From the NCBI GenBank assembly GCA_900762355.1, contig CAAFGE010000043.1, positions 72,932 through 136,931 on the forward strand: 64,000 nucleotides of DNA, written 5' to 3'. The translations under genes and the position numbers were made by a program. The first letter of the stretch is position 1. The number at the start of each line of letters is the position of its first letter. The DNA comes from an uncultured Collinsella sp. Lineage in GTDB: Bacteria; Actinomycetota; Coriobacteriia; Coriobacteriales; Coriobacteriaceae. Below, in pieces: positions 43,385 to 52,517 of this stretch. Under the pieces are notes generated by a model. That model saw only the letters and a list, made by a program, of their open reading frames with translations, was not told where the DNA came from and searched no databases.

Positions 43385-44740
43385 ATGCTTCTGGTCGCTA
43401 ACGGTTCCGTCTTTACCCGCAACGCTCAGACCCCGTTCATTCCAAACGGTGCGGTCGCCATTGACGGAGATACGATCGTCGAAGTGGGCCCCGAGTGCGA
43501 GCTCAAGGCCAAGTACCCGGATGCCGAGTACGTCGACGCCCAGGGCAACCTCATCATGCCCGGACTCATCAACTGCCACACCCACATCTACTCGGGTCTG
43601 GCCCGCGGCCTTGCCATTAAGGGCTGCAACCCCACCAACTTCCTGGAGAATCTTGAGCAGCAGTGGTGGAAGATTGACGACAACCTGACGCTCGACGGCA
43701 CCAAGGCCAGCGCCTACGCCACGATTCTTGACTCCATCCGCGATGGCGTCACCACGATCTTCGATCACCATGCGAGCTTCTGCGAGATCCCGGGAAGCCT
43801 CTTCACCATTAAGGACGCAGCTCAGGAGCTGGGTATGCGTTCGTGCCTGTGCTACGAGGTCTCTGATCGCCGCGGCCAGCAAAAATGCGACCAGGCCATT
43901 GCCGAGAACGCCGAGTTTGCCCAGTGGGCCGCCAAGGAGCGTCGCGATAACGACAACCACATGATCGCCGCCATGTTTGGCGGACATGCCACCTTTACGC
44001 TTTCGGACGAGACCATGGACAAGATGGCCGAGGCCAACAACGGCCTGACCGGCTTCCACATCCATGTGTGCGAGGGCATGAACGACGTGTGGGATTCCCG
44101 CCTCAACCGCGGTGGCATCAGCCCGGTCGAGCGCCTGCTGCAGCACAACCTGCTGGGTCCCGACACCATGCTGGGCCACTGCATCCACGTGACGCCTGCC
44201 GAGATGGATATCGTCAAGGAGTCCGGCACCTGGCTCGTCAACAACCCCGAATCCAATATGGGCAACGCCGTGGGCTGCGCCCCCGTGCTCGAATTCTTCC
44301 GCCGCGGCATCCCCGTGTGCATGGGCACCGACGCCTACACCCACGATATGCTCGAGAGCCTTAAGGTCTTCCTGATCATTCAGCGCCACAACGCCGCCAT
44401 GCCCAACGTGGGCTGGTGCGAGGCCATGACCATGCTGTTCGAGAACAACGCCAAGATGGCGAGCAAGTACTTCGATCGCAAGCTCGGCGTGCTCGAGGCC
44501 GGCGCTGCCGCCGATGTCATCGTCATGGACTACAAGCCCTTTACGCCGCTGAGCGAGGAGAATATCGACGGCCACATGCTCTTTGGCATGATGGGCAAAA
44601 ACTGCCGCACCACCATCATCAACGGCCGCGTCCTGTACAAGGATCGCGAGTTCGTTGGCATTGATGAGGAAAAGATCAACGCGTGGACCATGGCTGAGTC
44701 CAAGAAGCTCTGGAGCACGCTCAACGATCGCGTGTATTAA
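43385..44740 (+). CDS. ssnA: SsnA, amidohydrolase-family purine-ring enzyme
   Basis: The 451-residue protein is a metal-dependent amidohydrolase with the metal motif NCHTHIYSG (His65 and His67), FHIHVCEG, GHCIHV and the catalytic Asp in GTDAYTHD. SsnA is one of the genes required for anaerobic urate breakdown in gut bacteria, where it probably opens or deaminates a reduced purine ring together with YgfK and XdhD. I chose the ATG at 43385 behind AAGGGAG. ygfK follows after 150 nt. Confidence 0.92.
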   Translation: MLLVANGSVFTRNAQTPFIPNGAVAIDGDTIVEVGPECELKAKYPDAEYVDAQGNLIMPGLINCHTHIYSGLARGLAIKGCNPTNFLENLEQQWWKIDDNLTLDGTKASAYATILDSIRDGVTTIFDHHASFCEIPGSLFTIKDAAQELGMRSCLCYEVSDRRGQQKCDQAIAENAEFAQWAAKERRDNDNHMIAAMFGGHATFTLSDETMDKMAEANNGLTGFHIHVCEGMNDVWDSRLNRGGISPVERLLQHNLLGPDTMLGHCIHVTPAEMDIVKESGTWLVNNPESNMGNAVGCAPVLEFFRRGIPVCMGTDAYTHDMLESLKVFLIIQRHNAAMPNVGWCEAMTMLFENNAKMASKYFDRKLGVLEAGAAADVIVMDYKPFTPLSEENIDGHMLFGMMGKNCRTTIINGRVLYKDREFVGIDEEKINAWTMAESKKLWSTLNDRVY

Positions 44741-44756
44741 TTCCAATTGGAGATTC

Positions 44757-44792
44757 GCGCGCGTCGGATGTTTCGCCGCATCCGACGCGCGC
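44757..44792 (+). repeat. Perfect 14-bp hairpin between ssnA and ygfK
   Basis: GCGCGCGTCGGATG (44757-44770) pairs with CATCCGACGCGCGC (44779-44792). No T run follows. The remaining spacer to ygfK is very G+C-rich and holds no gene. Confidence 0.75.
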
Positions 44793-44890
44793 ATAGGCGG
44801 CCTCCGCGGGGTCGCCGGCGCTGTGCTAGCGCTACACCGTATTTGCGCCCGCCGCGCGGTCTCGCCGGGCGTTACAGAGAGGAGCTCACT

Positions 44891-47890
44891 ATGAGCGACA
44901 TCATGAGGCCGATCCCGTTTTCGCAGCTGATGAACTGGATCATCGAGGAGCACAAGACCCAGGACGCCATCTTTGGCGTACGCAAGATGGTCGCGACCAA
45001 CCAGGAGGGCGCGCTTCCCATTTTTGACGAGCGCATCGAGACTCCGTTTGGCCCGGCCGCCGGTCCCAATACGCAGCTTGCCCAGAACATCGTGGCATCC
45101 TATGTGGCCGGTTCTCGCTTCTTTGAGCTCAAGACCGTCCAGGTTATGGACGGCGAGGAGCTCTCCAAGTGCGTCAACAAGCCCTGCATCGTGGCTCAGG
45201 ACGAGTGCTACAACTGCGAGTGGTCGACCGAGCTCGAGGTTCCGCAGGCCTTTGCCGAGTACGTGAAGGCATGGTTTGCCTGCCACCTGATCGCTCGCGA
45301 GTACGGTCTGGGCAGCCCGGACGGCTTTGTCTTCAACATGTCGGTGGGCTATGACCTGGAGGGCATTAAGAGCCCCAAGGTCGACGCCTACATCGAGGGC
45401 ATGAAGGACGCCAGCGGCTCCGACGTCTGGAACGAGTGCCGTGCCTGGGCTCTCGCTAACCTGGACAAGTTTGAGCATGTTGACGCCGCGTTTGTCGAGT
45501 CCATCCCGGCGCGCGTCTCCAACTCCATCACCGAGTCTACCCTGCACGGCTGCCCGCCGGCGGAGATCGAGCGCATCGCGACCTATCTGATCACCGAGAA
45601 GGGCCTCAACACCTACATCAAGTGCAACCCCACGCTGTTGGGCTATGAGTTTGCCCGCCAGCGCCTCAACGAGCTGGGCTTTGACTACATCGTCTTCGAT
45701 GACACGCACTTCCGCGAGGACCTGCAGTGGGCCGATGCCGTGCCTATGTTCGAGCGCCTGATTGCCCTGTGCGCCGAGCGCGGCCTGGAGTTTGGCGTCA
45801 AGCTCACCAACACCTTCCCCGTCGACGTGACGAGGAACGAGCTGCCTTCCACCGAGATGTATATGTCCGGCCGTTCGCTGTTCTCGCTGACCATCGAGGC
45901 TGCCCGCCGCATTACCGAGCAGTTCGATGGCAAGCTGCGCATCAGCTACTCCGGCGGCGCCACGGTCTACAACATCCGCGCCCTGTACGATGCCGGCATT
46001 TGGCCCGTCACCCTGGCGACCGACGTGCTCAAGCCTGGTGGCTACGAGCGCTTTAGCCAGATGGCCGGCGAGTTTACCGACCTGGATGGCAAGCCGTTTG
46101 CGGGCGTCTCTCTCGAGGCCGTGGCTGCGATCCAGACCGACTCGCTCACCAATCCGCTCTACAAGAAGCCGTTGCGCCCGCTGCCCGACCGCAAGGTCGC
46201 CGGCAAGAGCCCGCTTTCCGACTGCTTTACCACGCCGTGCCGCACGAGCTGCCCCATCCAGCAGGATATCCCTGCCTATCTGGCGGCTGTTGACGAGGGC
46301 CGCTACGAGGACGCGCTCAACATCATCATCGAGCGCAACGCCCTGCCGTTTATCACCGGCACCATCTGCCCGCATCCCTGCGGCCGTGCTTGCGAGCGTG
46401 CGTTCTACGAGCCCGAGGGTGCCCAGATCCGCGCCAGCAAGCTCAAGGCCGCCCGCGAGGCCATGACTGCCGTGCTGCCCAAGCTGCGCGCCCAGGCTAT
46501 CGCCAACGACGGCGAGCGCAACGTTGCCGTTATCGGCGGCGGCCCGGCCGGCCTGGCGACGGCGTTCTTCCTGACGCGCGCCGGCGTGCCCGTCACTATC
46601 TTCGAGGCCCGCGACTCGCTCGGCGGCGTGGTCCGTCACGTGATTCCCGAGTTCCGTATCGCGAGCGACGATATCTCCCACGATGCCGAGCTCTGTCTGG
46701 CCTTTGGCGCCAAGGTGCAGCTCAACGCCCGCGTGGAGTCCATTGACGAGCTCAAGGCTCAGGGCTTTACCGACGTGGTCGTGGCCACCGGTGCCTGGAT
46801 GCCCGGCTCTGCAGGCTTGGGCGAGGGCGCCGAGCTCGACGTGCTGGAGTTCCTCGAGGCCGCCAAGAAGGGCGAGAAGCTCGAGCTGGGCGAGGACGTC
46901 GTGGTCATCGGCGCCGGCAATACCGCTATGGACGCGGCCCGCGTGGCCAAGCGCCTGACTGGCGTGAAGAACGTGCGCCTGGTGTATCGCCGCACCAAGA
47001 AGCAGATGCCCGCCGACGAGGAAGAGCTCGATCTTGCTCTTGCCGACGGCGTTGAGTTCTGTGAGCTGCTGGCGCCCAAGGCGCTCAACGGCGCCGTGCT
47101 GACCTGCGACGTCATGGAGCTTGGCGAGCCGGACGCAAGCGGCCGTCGCAGCCCCGTCGCCACGGGCGAGACCGTCGAGCTGCCCGCCACCACGGTGATC
47201 TGTGCCGTGGGCGAGGGCATCGATGCCAGCCTGTACGACGCCGCGGGCGTCGAGCACGACCGTCGCGGCCGCCTTGCCGCCACCTCCACCGGCGTTGAGG
47301 GCGTCTGGGCTGCAGGTGACTGCCGTCGCGGTCCGGCCACCGTGGTCGAGGCTATCGCCGATGCCGCCGAGGTCGCCCGTGCCATCGCTGGCGTGGACTT
47401 TAACAAGTACGCCGACCAGAATGCTCAGGTCGGTCGCGAGGACGCCTGCTACGAGCGCAAGGGGTCGCTGTGCCGCGACAAGCGCAATTGCACCAAGACC
47501 CGCTGCCTGGGCTGCGGCTCGGTGTGCGAGGTCTGCTGCGACGTGTGCCCCAACCGCGCCAACGTGGCAATTAAGGTGCCGGGCCTGGCCAAGCATCAGG
47601 TCGTCCATGTCGACGGCATGTGCAACGAGTGCGGCAACTGCGCCGTGTTCTGCCCCTACCAGGAGGGTCGTCCCTACAAGGACAAGCTCACCCTGTTCTG
47701 GAGCGATCAGGACATGGAGAACTCCGAGAACGAGGGCTTCCTGGCCGTGGACGAGGACCACTTTAAGGTTCGCGTCGCCGGCACGGTCCGCACCGTCTCG
47801 GTCGATGCCGTCAACACCGGTCTGCCCGAGGCCGTCCGCCTGACCATCAAGGCCGTGCGCGACAGCTATCCGTATCTCCTTAAGAAATAG
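44891..47890 (+). CDS. ygfK: YgfK, putative selenate-reductase-like flavin/iron-sulfur oxidoreductase
   Basis: The 999-residue protein has an N-terminal dihydroorotate-dehydrogenase-like barrel, a GltD-like middle with cysteines (FTTPCRTSCPIQQDIP), an FAD/NAD(P) module from VAVIGGGPAGLAT (about 544-556), and C-terminal 4Fe-4S motifs CLGCGSVCEVCCDVC (about 872) and CNECGNCAVFC (about 911). In urate-fermenting bacteria YgfK is required and likely moves electrons from NAD(P)H to the purine ring. AGAGGAG precedes the chosen ATG; the frame extends upstream to 44747 over the hairpin. Confidence 0.92.
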   Translation: MSDIMRPIPFSQLMNWIIEEHKTQDAIFGVRKMVATNQEGALPIFDERIETPFGPAAGPNTQLAQNIVASYVAGSRFFELKTVQVMDGEELSKCVNKPCIVAQDECYNCEWSTELEVPQAFAEYVKAWFACHLIAREYGLGSPDGFVFNMSVGYDLEGIKSPKVDAYIEGMKDASGSDVWNECRAWALANLDKFEHVDAAFVESIPARVSNSITESTLHGCPPAEIERIATYLITEKGLNTYIKCNPTLLGYEFARQRLNELGFDYIVFDDTHFREDLQWADAVPMFERLIALCAERGLEFGVKLTNTFPVDVTRNELPSTEMYMSGRSLFSLTIEAARRITEQFDGKLRISYSGGATVYNIRALYDAGIWPVTLATDVLKPGGYERFSQMAGEFTDLDGKPFAGVSLEAVAAIQTDSLTNPLYKKPLRPLPDRKVAGKSPLSDCFTTPCRTSCPIQQDIPAYLAAVDEGRYEDALNIIIERNALPFITGTICPHPCGRACERAFYEPEGAQIRASKLKAAREAMTAVLPKLRAQAIANDGERNVAVIGGGPAGLATAFFLTRAGVPVTIFEARDSLGGVVRHVIPEFRIASDDISHDAELCLAFGAKVQLNARVESIDELKAQGFTDVVVATGAWMPGSAGLGEGAELDVLEFLEAAKKGEKLELGEDVVVIGAGNTAMDAARVAKRLTGVKNVRLVYRRTKKQMPADEEELDLALADGVEFCELLAPKALNGAVLTCDVMELGEPDASGRRSPVATGETVELPATTVICAVGEGIDASLYDAAGVEHDRRGRLAATSTGVEGVWAAGDCRRGPATVVEAIADAAEVARAIAGVDFNKYADQNAQVGREDACYERKGSLCRDKRNCTKTRCLGCGSVCEVCCDVCPNRANVAIKVPGLAKHQVVHVDGMCNECGNCAVFCPYQEGRPYKDKLTLFWSDQDMENSENEGFLAVDEDHFKVRVAGTVRTVSVDAVNTGLPEAVRLTIKAVRDSYPYLLKK

Positions 47891-47901
47891 GCGAGTCTCT
47901 T

Positions 47902-48381
47902 ATGGCCAAATCCATTCAACATAACGTGGCCTACGTTGCCTGCGGAAGCGGTTGCGCCTCCGCAGGCGGCGACGCCCGCTGCAGCGAAGGCTGCATTGGC
48001 TGTGGCGCCTGTGTCGCGGCCTGCCCCCACGGTGCCATTGCGCTGGTCGATGGCATCGCCCGCGTGGACCGCTCCAGGTGCACGGGCTGTGGCCTGTGCG
48101 GCATGGCGTGCCCGCAGCGCGTGATTGCCTTCGTTCCCGGCTACCAGAACATCCTGGTGCGCTGCAACAACACCGACAAGGGCGCCATTGCGCGCAAGAT
48201 CTGCGACACGAGCTGCATCGGTTGCGGCATGTGCGCCAAAAAGTGCCCTGCCGGCGCTATCCGCATCGAGGACAACTGCGCCCATATTGATGGCGCGGAT
48301 TGTCTGTCGTGCGGCATGTGCGCCGTCGTCTGCCCGCATGGCGCCATCCACGACCGCACCGGCATAGCCGCCGGCGTGTAG
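47902..48381 (+). CDS. Four-cluster 4Fe-4S ferredoxin-type protein
   Basis: The 159-residue protein contains four CxxCxxCxxxCP motifs (CIGCGACVAACP, CTGCGLCGMACP, CIGCGMCAKKCP, CLSCGMCAVVCP), so it can hold four 4Fe-4S clusters. It resembles the ferredoxin half of RnfB but has no membrane anchor. It lies 11 nt after ygfK and 12 nt before xdhD and is probably the electron carrier between them. Confidence 0.9.
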   Translation: MAKSIQHNVAYVACGSGCASAGGDARCSEGCIGCGACVAACPHGAIALVDGIARVDRSRCTGCGLCGMACPQRVIAFVPGYQNILVRCNNTDKGAIARKICDTSCIGCGMCAKKCPAGAIRIEDNCAHIDGADCLSCGMCAVVCPHGAIHDRTGIAAGV

Positions 48382-48393
48382 AAGGGAATCACC

Positions 48394-51171
48394 ATGGCAC
48401 AGGAATTCACTTTTACCGTTAACGGCGTCGAGCGCACGACGACCCAAAACAAACCGTTGCTGCGCTACCTGCGCGACGACCTGCACATTCACTCCGCCAA
48501 GGACGGCTGCTCCGAGGGCGCGTGCGGTACCTGCACCATCCACGTGGACGGTGCGGCCGTCAAGGCGTGCGTGCTGACCACCGCCCTTGCCGCCGGCCGC
48601 AACATCGTGACCGTCGAGGGCCTGCCCGAGGACGTGCGCGAGGCCTTTGTGTACGCCTTTGGCGCCGTGGGTGCCGTGCAGTGCGGTTTTTGCATCCCCG
48701 GCATGGTCATGGCGGGTGCCGCGCTCATAGCCGAGGATCCCGAGCCCACCGAGGAGCAGATCAAGTACGCCATCCGCGGTAACGTCTGCCGCTGCACCGG
48801 CTACAAGAAGATCATCGAGGGCATTTCGCTGGCAGCTGCGGTGCTCCGCGGCGAAAAGCAGATCGACGAGGACCTGGAGCGCGGCGACGACTACGGCGTG
48901 GGCAAGCGCGCCTTCCGTATCGACGTGCGCAAGAAGGTGCTCGGCGAGGGCAAGTATCCCGATGACATCGACGAGCTCGATCAGCCGGGTCTGACCTACG
49001 CCAGCGCCGTGCGCTCCAAGTATCCGCGCGCCCGCGTGCTCTCCATCGATACCTCCAAGGCCGAGGCCCTGCCCGGCGTGGTGGGGATCCTGCGCGCCGA
49101 GGACGTGCCGGTCAACCAGGTCGGCCACCTTATCCAGGACTGGGACGTCATGATCGCCCAGGGCGATATCACCCGCTGCGTGGGTGACGCCATCGTGCTG
49201 GTGGTTGCCGAGGACGAGGCGACGCTCGAGAAGGCCAAGAAGCTCGTAAAGATCGATTACGAGCCGCTGAAGCCCGTGCGCAACATTGTCGAGGCCAGGG
49301 CTGCCGACGCCCCGCGTCTGCACGACAGCTTCTTTGCCTTTGGCAACACGGTGGAGCTCAAGGACAACGTGTGCCAGAGCCGCCATGTGACGCGCGGCGA
49401 CGCCGCCAAGGCGCTGGCAGAGAGCGCGTTCACCGTGACGCAGCGCTTTACCACGCCCTTTACCGAGCATGCCTTCTTGGAGCCCGAGTGCGCCGTTGCC
49501 TTCCCGTACAAGAACGGCGTCAAGGTGCAGTCGACCGACCAGGGTGCCTACGACACACGCAAAGAGTGCGCCCACATGTTTGGCTGGGACAACGAGCCCG
49601 AGCGCGTGGTCGTCGAGACCATGCTCGTGGGTGGCGGCTTTGGCGGCAAGGAGGACGTGTCCATCCAGCACTTGGCCGCGCTCGCCGCCTATAAGTTCCA
49701 GCGTCCTGTGAAGTGCAAGCTCACACGTGCCGAGTCGCTCGCTTTCCATCCCAAGCGCCACGCCATGGACGGCACCTTTACGCTGGGCTGCGACGCCGAG
49801 GGCAACTTTACCGGCCTGGACTGCGAGATCAACTTTGACACCGGCGCCTACGCGTCGCTGTGCGGCCCGGTGCTCGAGCGCGCCTGCACGCATGCCGTCG
49901 GCCCCTACAAGTACCAGAACACCGACATTCGCGGCTTTGGCTACTACACCAACAACCCGCCCGCCGGCGCGTACCGCGGCTTTGGCGTTTGCCAGTCCGA
50001 GTTTGCGCTCGAGAGCTTGATCGACTTGCTGGCAGAGAAGGTCGGCCTGGACCCGTGGGAGATTCGTTACAGAAACGCCATCGAGCCGGGCGAGGTTTTG
50101 CCCAACGGCCAGATTGCCGATTGCTCCACGGCGCTTAAGGAGACGCTGCTCGAGGTCAAGGATGCCTACTATGCGCATCCCGGACACGCCGGTATCGCCT
50201 GCGCCATGAAGAACGCCGGCGTGGGCGTGGGCCTGCCCGATGCCGGCCGCTGCAAGATTCGCGTCGAGGATGGCGTGGCCGTGGTCTATGCCGCCACGTC
50301 CGACATCGGCCAGGGCTGCAACACCGTCTTTTTGCAGGACGTTGCCGAGGCCTGCGGTCTGCCGCTGAGCTGCATCGCCAACGGCGAGTGCTCTACCGAG
50401 AACGCTCCCGACTCCGGCACCACGTCTGGCTCGCGTCAGACGGTCGTGACCGGCGAGGCTGTGCGCGGCGCCGCTTTCCTGCTGCGCGATGCCATGGTTG
50501 GCATCGAGGCCGGCAAGCCTGCGCCCGCCGCTCCCGTGAGCGCGCATGGCGACGGCGTCAAGATCGAGTACGACGACGGTCGCGCCTATCAGCTGCGCGC
50601 GCAGGAGCTCGTCGCTGGTCAGGGTATGCATCCTCAGGACCCCGCGACCGCCATCAAGGCGCTCGAGGGATGCGAGTTTGGCTACGTGTATCTGGAGCCG
50701 ACCGACAAACTGGGCGCCGACGTCCCCAACCCCAAGAGCCACATCTGCTACGGCTTTGCCACGCATGTGGTCATTCTGGATGATGACGGCCGCGTGAGCG
50801 AGGTCTATGCCGCGCACGATTCCGGCAAGGTGGTCAACCCCATCTCCATCCAGGGTCAGATCGAAGGCGGCGTGCTCATGGGTATGGGCTATGCGCTTAC
50901 CGAGGATTGGCCGCTCAAGGACTGCGTGCCCCAGGCAAGGTACGGCACGCTCGGGCTGTTCCGTGCGCCCGAGATTCCGGATATCCACGCCATCTACGTG
51001 GAGAAGGACGAGCTACTGTCCGTGGCATACGGCGGCAAGGGCATCGGCGAGATCGCAACGATCCCCACAGCGCCCGCCGTACAGAATGCCTATCGCGCAT
51101 TTGACGGCAAGCTGCGTCCGGATCTGCCCATGGTGGATACGCCGTACAGCCGCGCCCGTCACCGCGGGTAG
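48394..51171 (+). CDS. xdhD: XdhD-type molybdenum hydroxylase with fused 2Fe-2S domain
   Basis: The 925-residue protein begins with a plant-type 2Fe-2S domain (Cys39, Cys44, Cys47, Cys59) and a second cluster domain (QCGFCIPGM, NVCRCTGYKK), followed by molybdopterin domains with GGGFGGKED, GAYRGFGVCQSEFA and the active-site Glu in GGKGIGEIATIP. There is no FAD domain and no FAD-subunit gene nearby. XdhD is required for anaerobic urate use in gut bacteria. No in-frame TGA was seen; a labile selenium ligand, known in some relatives, is not decidable from sequence. Confidence 0.92.
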   Translation: MAQEFTFTVNGVERTTTQNKPLLRYLRDDLHIHSAKDGCSEGACGTCTIHVDGAAVKACVLTTALAAGRNIVTVEGLPEDVREAFVYAFGAVGAVQCGFCIPGMVMAGAALIAEDPEPTEEQIKYAIRGNVCRCTGYKKIIEGISLAAAVLRGEKQIDEDLERGDDYGVGKRAFRIDVRKKVLGEGKYPDDIDELDQPGLTYASAVRSKYPRARVLSIDTSKAEALPGVVGILRAEDVPVNQVGHLIQDWDVMIAQGDITRCVGDAIVLVVAEDEATLEKAKKLVKIDYEPLKPVRNIVEARAADAPRLHDSFFAFGNTVELKDNVCQSRHVTRGDAAKALAESAFTVTQRFTTPFTEHAFLEPECAVAFPYKNGVKVQSTDQGAYDTRKECAHMFGWDNEPERVVVETMLVGGGFGGKEDVSIQHLAALAAYKFQRPVKCKLTRAESLAFHPKRHAMDGTFTLGCDAEGNFTGLDCEINFDTGAYASLCGPVLERACTHAVGPYKYQNTDIRGFGYYTNNPPAGAYRGFGVCQSEFALESLIDLLAEKVGLDPWEIRYRNAIEPGEVLPNGQIADCSTALKETLLEVKDAYYAHPGHAGIACAMKNAGVGVGLPDAGRCKIRVEDGVAVVYAATSDIGQGCNTVFLQDVAEACGLPLSCIANGECSTENAPDSGTTSGSRQTVVTGEAVRGAAFLLRDAMVGIEAGKPAPAAPVSAHGDGVKIEYDDGRAYQLRAQELVAGQGMHPQDPATAIKALEGCEFGYVYLEPTDKLGADVPNPKSHICYGFATHVVILDDDGRVSEVYAAHDSGKVVNPISIQGQIEGGVLMGMGYALTEDWPLKDCVPQARYGTLGLFRAPEIPDIHAIYVEKDELLSVAYGGKGIGEIATIPTAPAVQNAYRAFDGKLRPDLPMVDTPYSRARHRG

Positions 51172-51239
51172 GGTAGAGCGCGGATGGCATTTCTGACGGG
51201 CTGTTCGCGCTCACCATCAACTGCATATGCTGTGCCTTT

Positions 51240-51275
51240 GGCCCCGGCTCCATCGCGAGCCGGGGCCTTTTGTTT
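51240..51275 (+). terminator. Terminator after xdhD
   Basis: GGCCCCGGCTC (51240-51250) pairs with GAGCCGGGGCC (51257-51267) and is followed by TTTTGTTT. Confidence 0.92.
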
Positions 51276-51287
51276 GGAGCGGAAACT

Positions 51288-51423
51288 GTGTCCCGGAATA
51301 GGCGCTCAGAATGGGATGCGCTTTCCCCTTGGAGCCCTCGGCGGAGATTGCATCCCAGAATCCGCGCCTGGAATGGGACACACGATTGTCCGTGCCCGCA
51401 TCCCACCATATTCGGGATGCGGG
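51288..51423. repeat. Nested hairpins with symmetric internal loops
   Basis: GTGTCCC, AGGCGC and GGGATGC on the left pair in order with GCATCCC, GCGCCT and GGGACAC on the right (51288-51385), leaving matched 5-nt and 7-nt internal loops. A separate hairpin CGCATCCC / GGGATGCG follows at about 51399-51422. The stretch 51424-51707 holds only a short open piece ending at 51605 with no recognisable family, and a hairpin AAGCCCCAC / GTGGGGCTT (51654-51685). Confidence 0.6.
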
Positions 51424-51707
51424 TTTCTGCGCTTTTGTGCATCAGGCAAGCAGCTGCTTTTGGCGGCTCTCCCGGGCTGCGCATCGCTTGTGATGTCGAT
51501 GCGACCGACCAGAGAGTCGGCGCATTGGTCAATCGCATTACAAAAGACAGGTTTATTGAGATTGGTGAACTGACGGCCATGGCCCATACCATTGTGGTTG
51601 CCTAGATTGAAAGCTGAGATGGAAAGTGCTTTCGGACAGGAGGGCAATATCAAGCCCCACGTTCCCTGTGGGAAGTGGGGCTTTCAAGGGCTGCTAGTTA
51701 ATAGTTA

Positions 51708-51926
51708 TTAGAGGTAGCCGTTCAGCCAATCGGGCATATTGGGATCGTCAATGCTCCACGAATCTTCTTCATGCTCGCTTTCTTCCCAGTTGCTTTCGTC
51801 CCCATCGAAGAACTTGCGCCTATTACACTTGTATTTGACAACCGTGTCGCCCTCACGGCGGTATTCATTCCAGTAGTAGTTTTGCTTTCCGTATCCGTTC
51901 CATTCTTGAGTTCTGTATATGACCAT
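51708..51926 (-). CDS. Small acidic/aromatic hypothetical protein
   Basis: The 72-residue protein is rich in Asp, Glu, Trp, Tyr and Asn (EESEHEEDSWSIDDPNMPDW), soluble, without membrane segment. AAAGGAG stands five bases before the ATG. It is the last gene of a three-gene leftward module (HTH protein, membrane protein, this). Function unknown. Confidence 0.65.
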   Translation of the reverse strand: MVIYRTQEWNGYGKQNYYWNEYRREGDTVVKYKCNRRKFFDGDESNWEESEHEEDSWSIDDPNMPDWLNGYL

Positions 51927-51977
51927 GGTGTCTCCTTTTCGTTTGCGTACGCGGGGCGCACGGTGTATCAGATTTGA

Positions 51978-52505
51978 CTACTGGGCTATGACTTGCGCAA
52001 TGTGAGTTTTTTTGGCGTTAATGCTCGCAAGTTCGTCGGAAGTAAAAACAAACGGGACAACCGCTTCATCCCATTCGATATTTGAGAAGGTATAACCGGC
52101 GCGCGTTACTTTGACTGTTTCTTTCCCAAAGAGTTTGCCGACTTCTGTGAGCTTGTAACCCCAGGGCTCTTTTGTCATCATTCCGCTGGAGACGAGACGC
52201 TTGTTAACTGCCTGATTCGAAAGAAGCAAGTCATGTCCGAGTCCCGTTGCAGTCTTCTTGACTCCGGTAAGGTTGACCACTGGCAAGGAGGCCTTTTCTG
52301 CTGCCTTAGCAATCGTGGCAACACCTTTGTCTGCGCCGTTGCAAATAGTTTTGAATTTAGGCGTATGGCCCGTTTTCGCGGCAATCGTAATGCTAACGAT
52401 TGAACTGATTGCCACAAATACACCGATGCCAATCTGGACTTTGTGCTGCTCGAGCCACACGAGGCCTTTGTTCTTTGCGGGCAGATCAGTGTTTTCCGAC
52501 TCCAA
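51978..52505 (-). CDS. Hypothetical protein with one membrane segment and a small C-terminal HTH-like domain
   Basis: The 175-residue protein has a predicted membrane helix near residues 24-43 (IGIGVFVAISSIVSITIAA). Its C-terminal part (LLSNQAVNKRLVSSGMM, then WGYKLTEVGKLFG) resembles the short DNA-binding-like domain found at the end of some phage antirepressors; this resemblance is by eye only. The start is TTG at 52505 behind GAGGTG. It is 12 nt downstream of the HTH gene. Confidence 0.65.
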   Translation of the reverse strand: MESENTDLPAKNKGLVWLEQHKVQIGIGVFVAISSIVSITIAAKTGHTPKFKTICNGADKGVATIAKAAEKASLPVVNLTGVKKTATGLGHDLLLSNQAVNKRLVSSGMMTKEPWGYKLTEVGKLFGKETVKVTRAGYTFSNIEWDEAVVPFVFTSDELASINAKKTHIAQVIAQ

Positions 52506-52517
52506 TTTCTGTACACC

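Noticed and set aside
43238..47761. Minus-strand frame of 1507 residues opposite ssnA and ygfK
   Set aside because: It is an antisense shadow of well-recognised genes produced by G+C-rich codon bias; it shows no family motifs and low-complexity His/Gly/Leu-rich sequence.
47866..50988. Minus-strand frame of 1040 residues opposite xdhD
   Set aside because: Same reason: antisense shadow of ygfK end, ferredoxin and xdhD with no recognisable domain.
48394..51171. Selenocysteine codon in xdhD
   Set aside because: The frame has no internal TGA and is full length, so selenium, if present, would be a labile cofactor and not selenocysteine.
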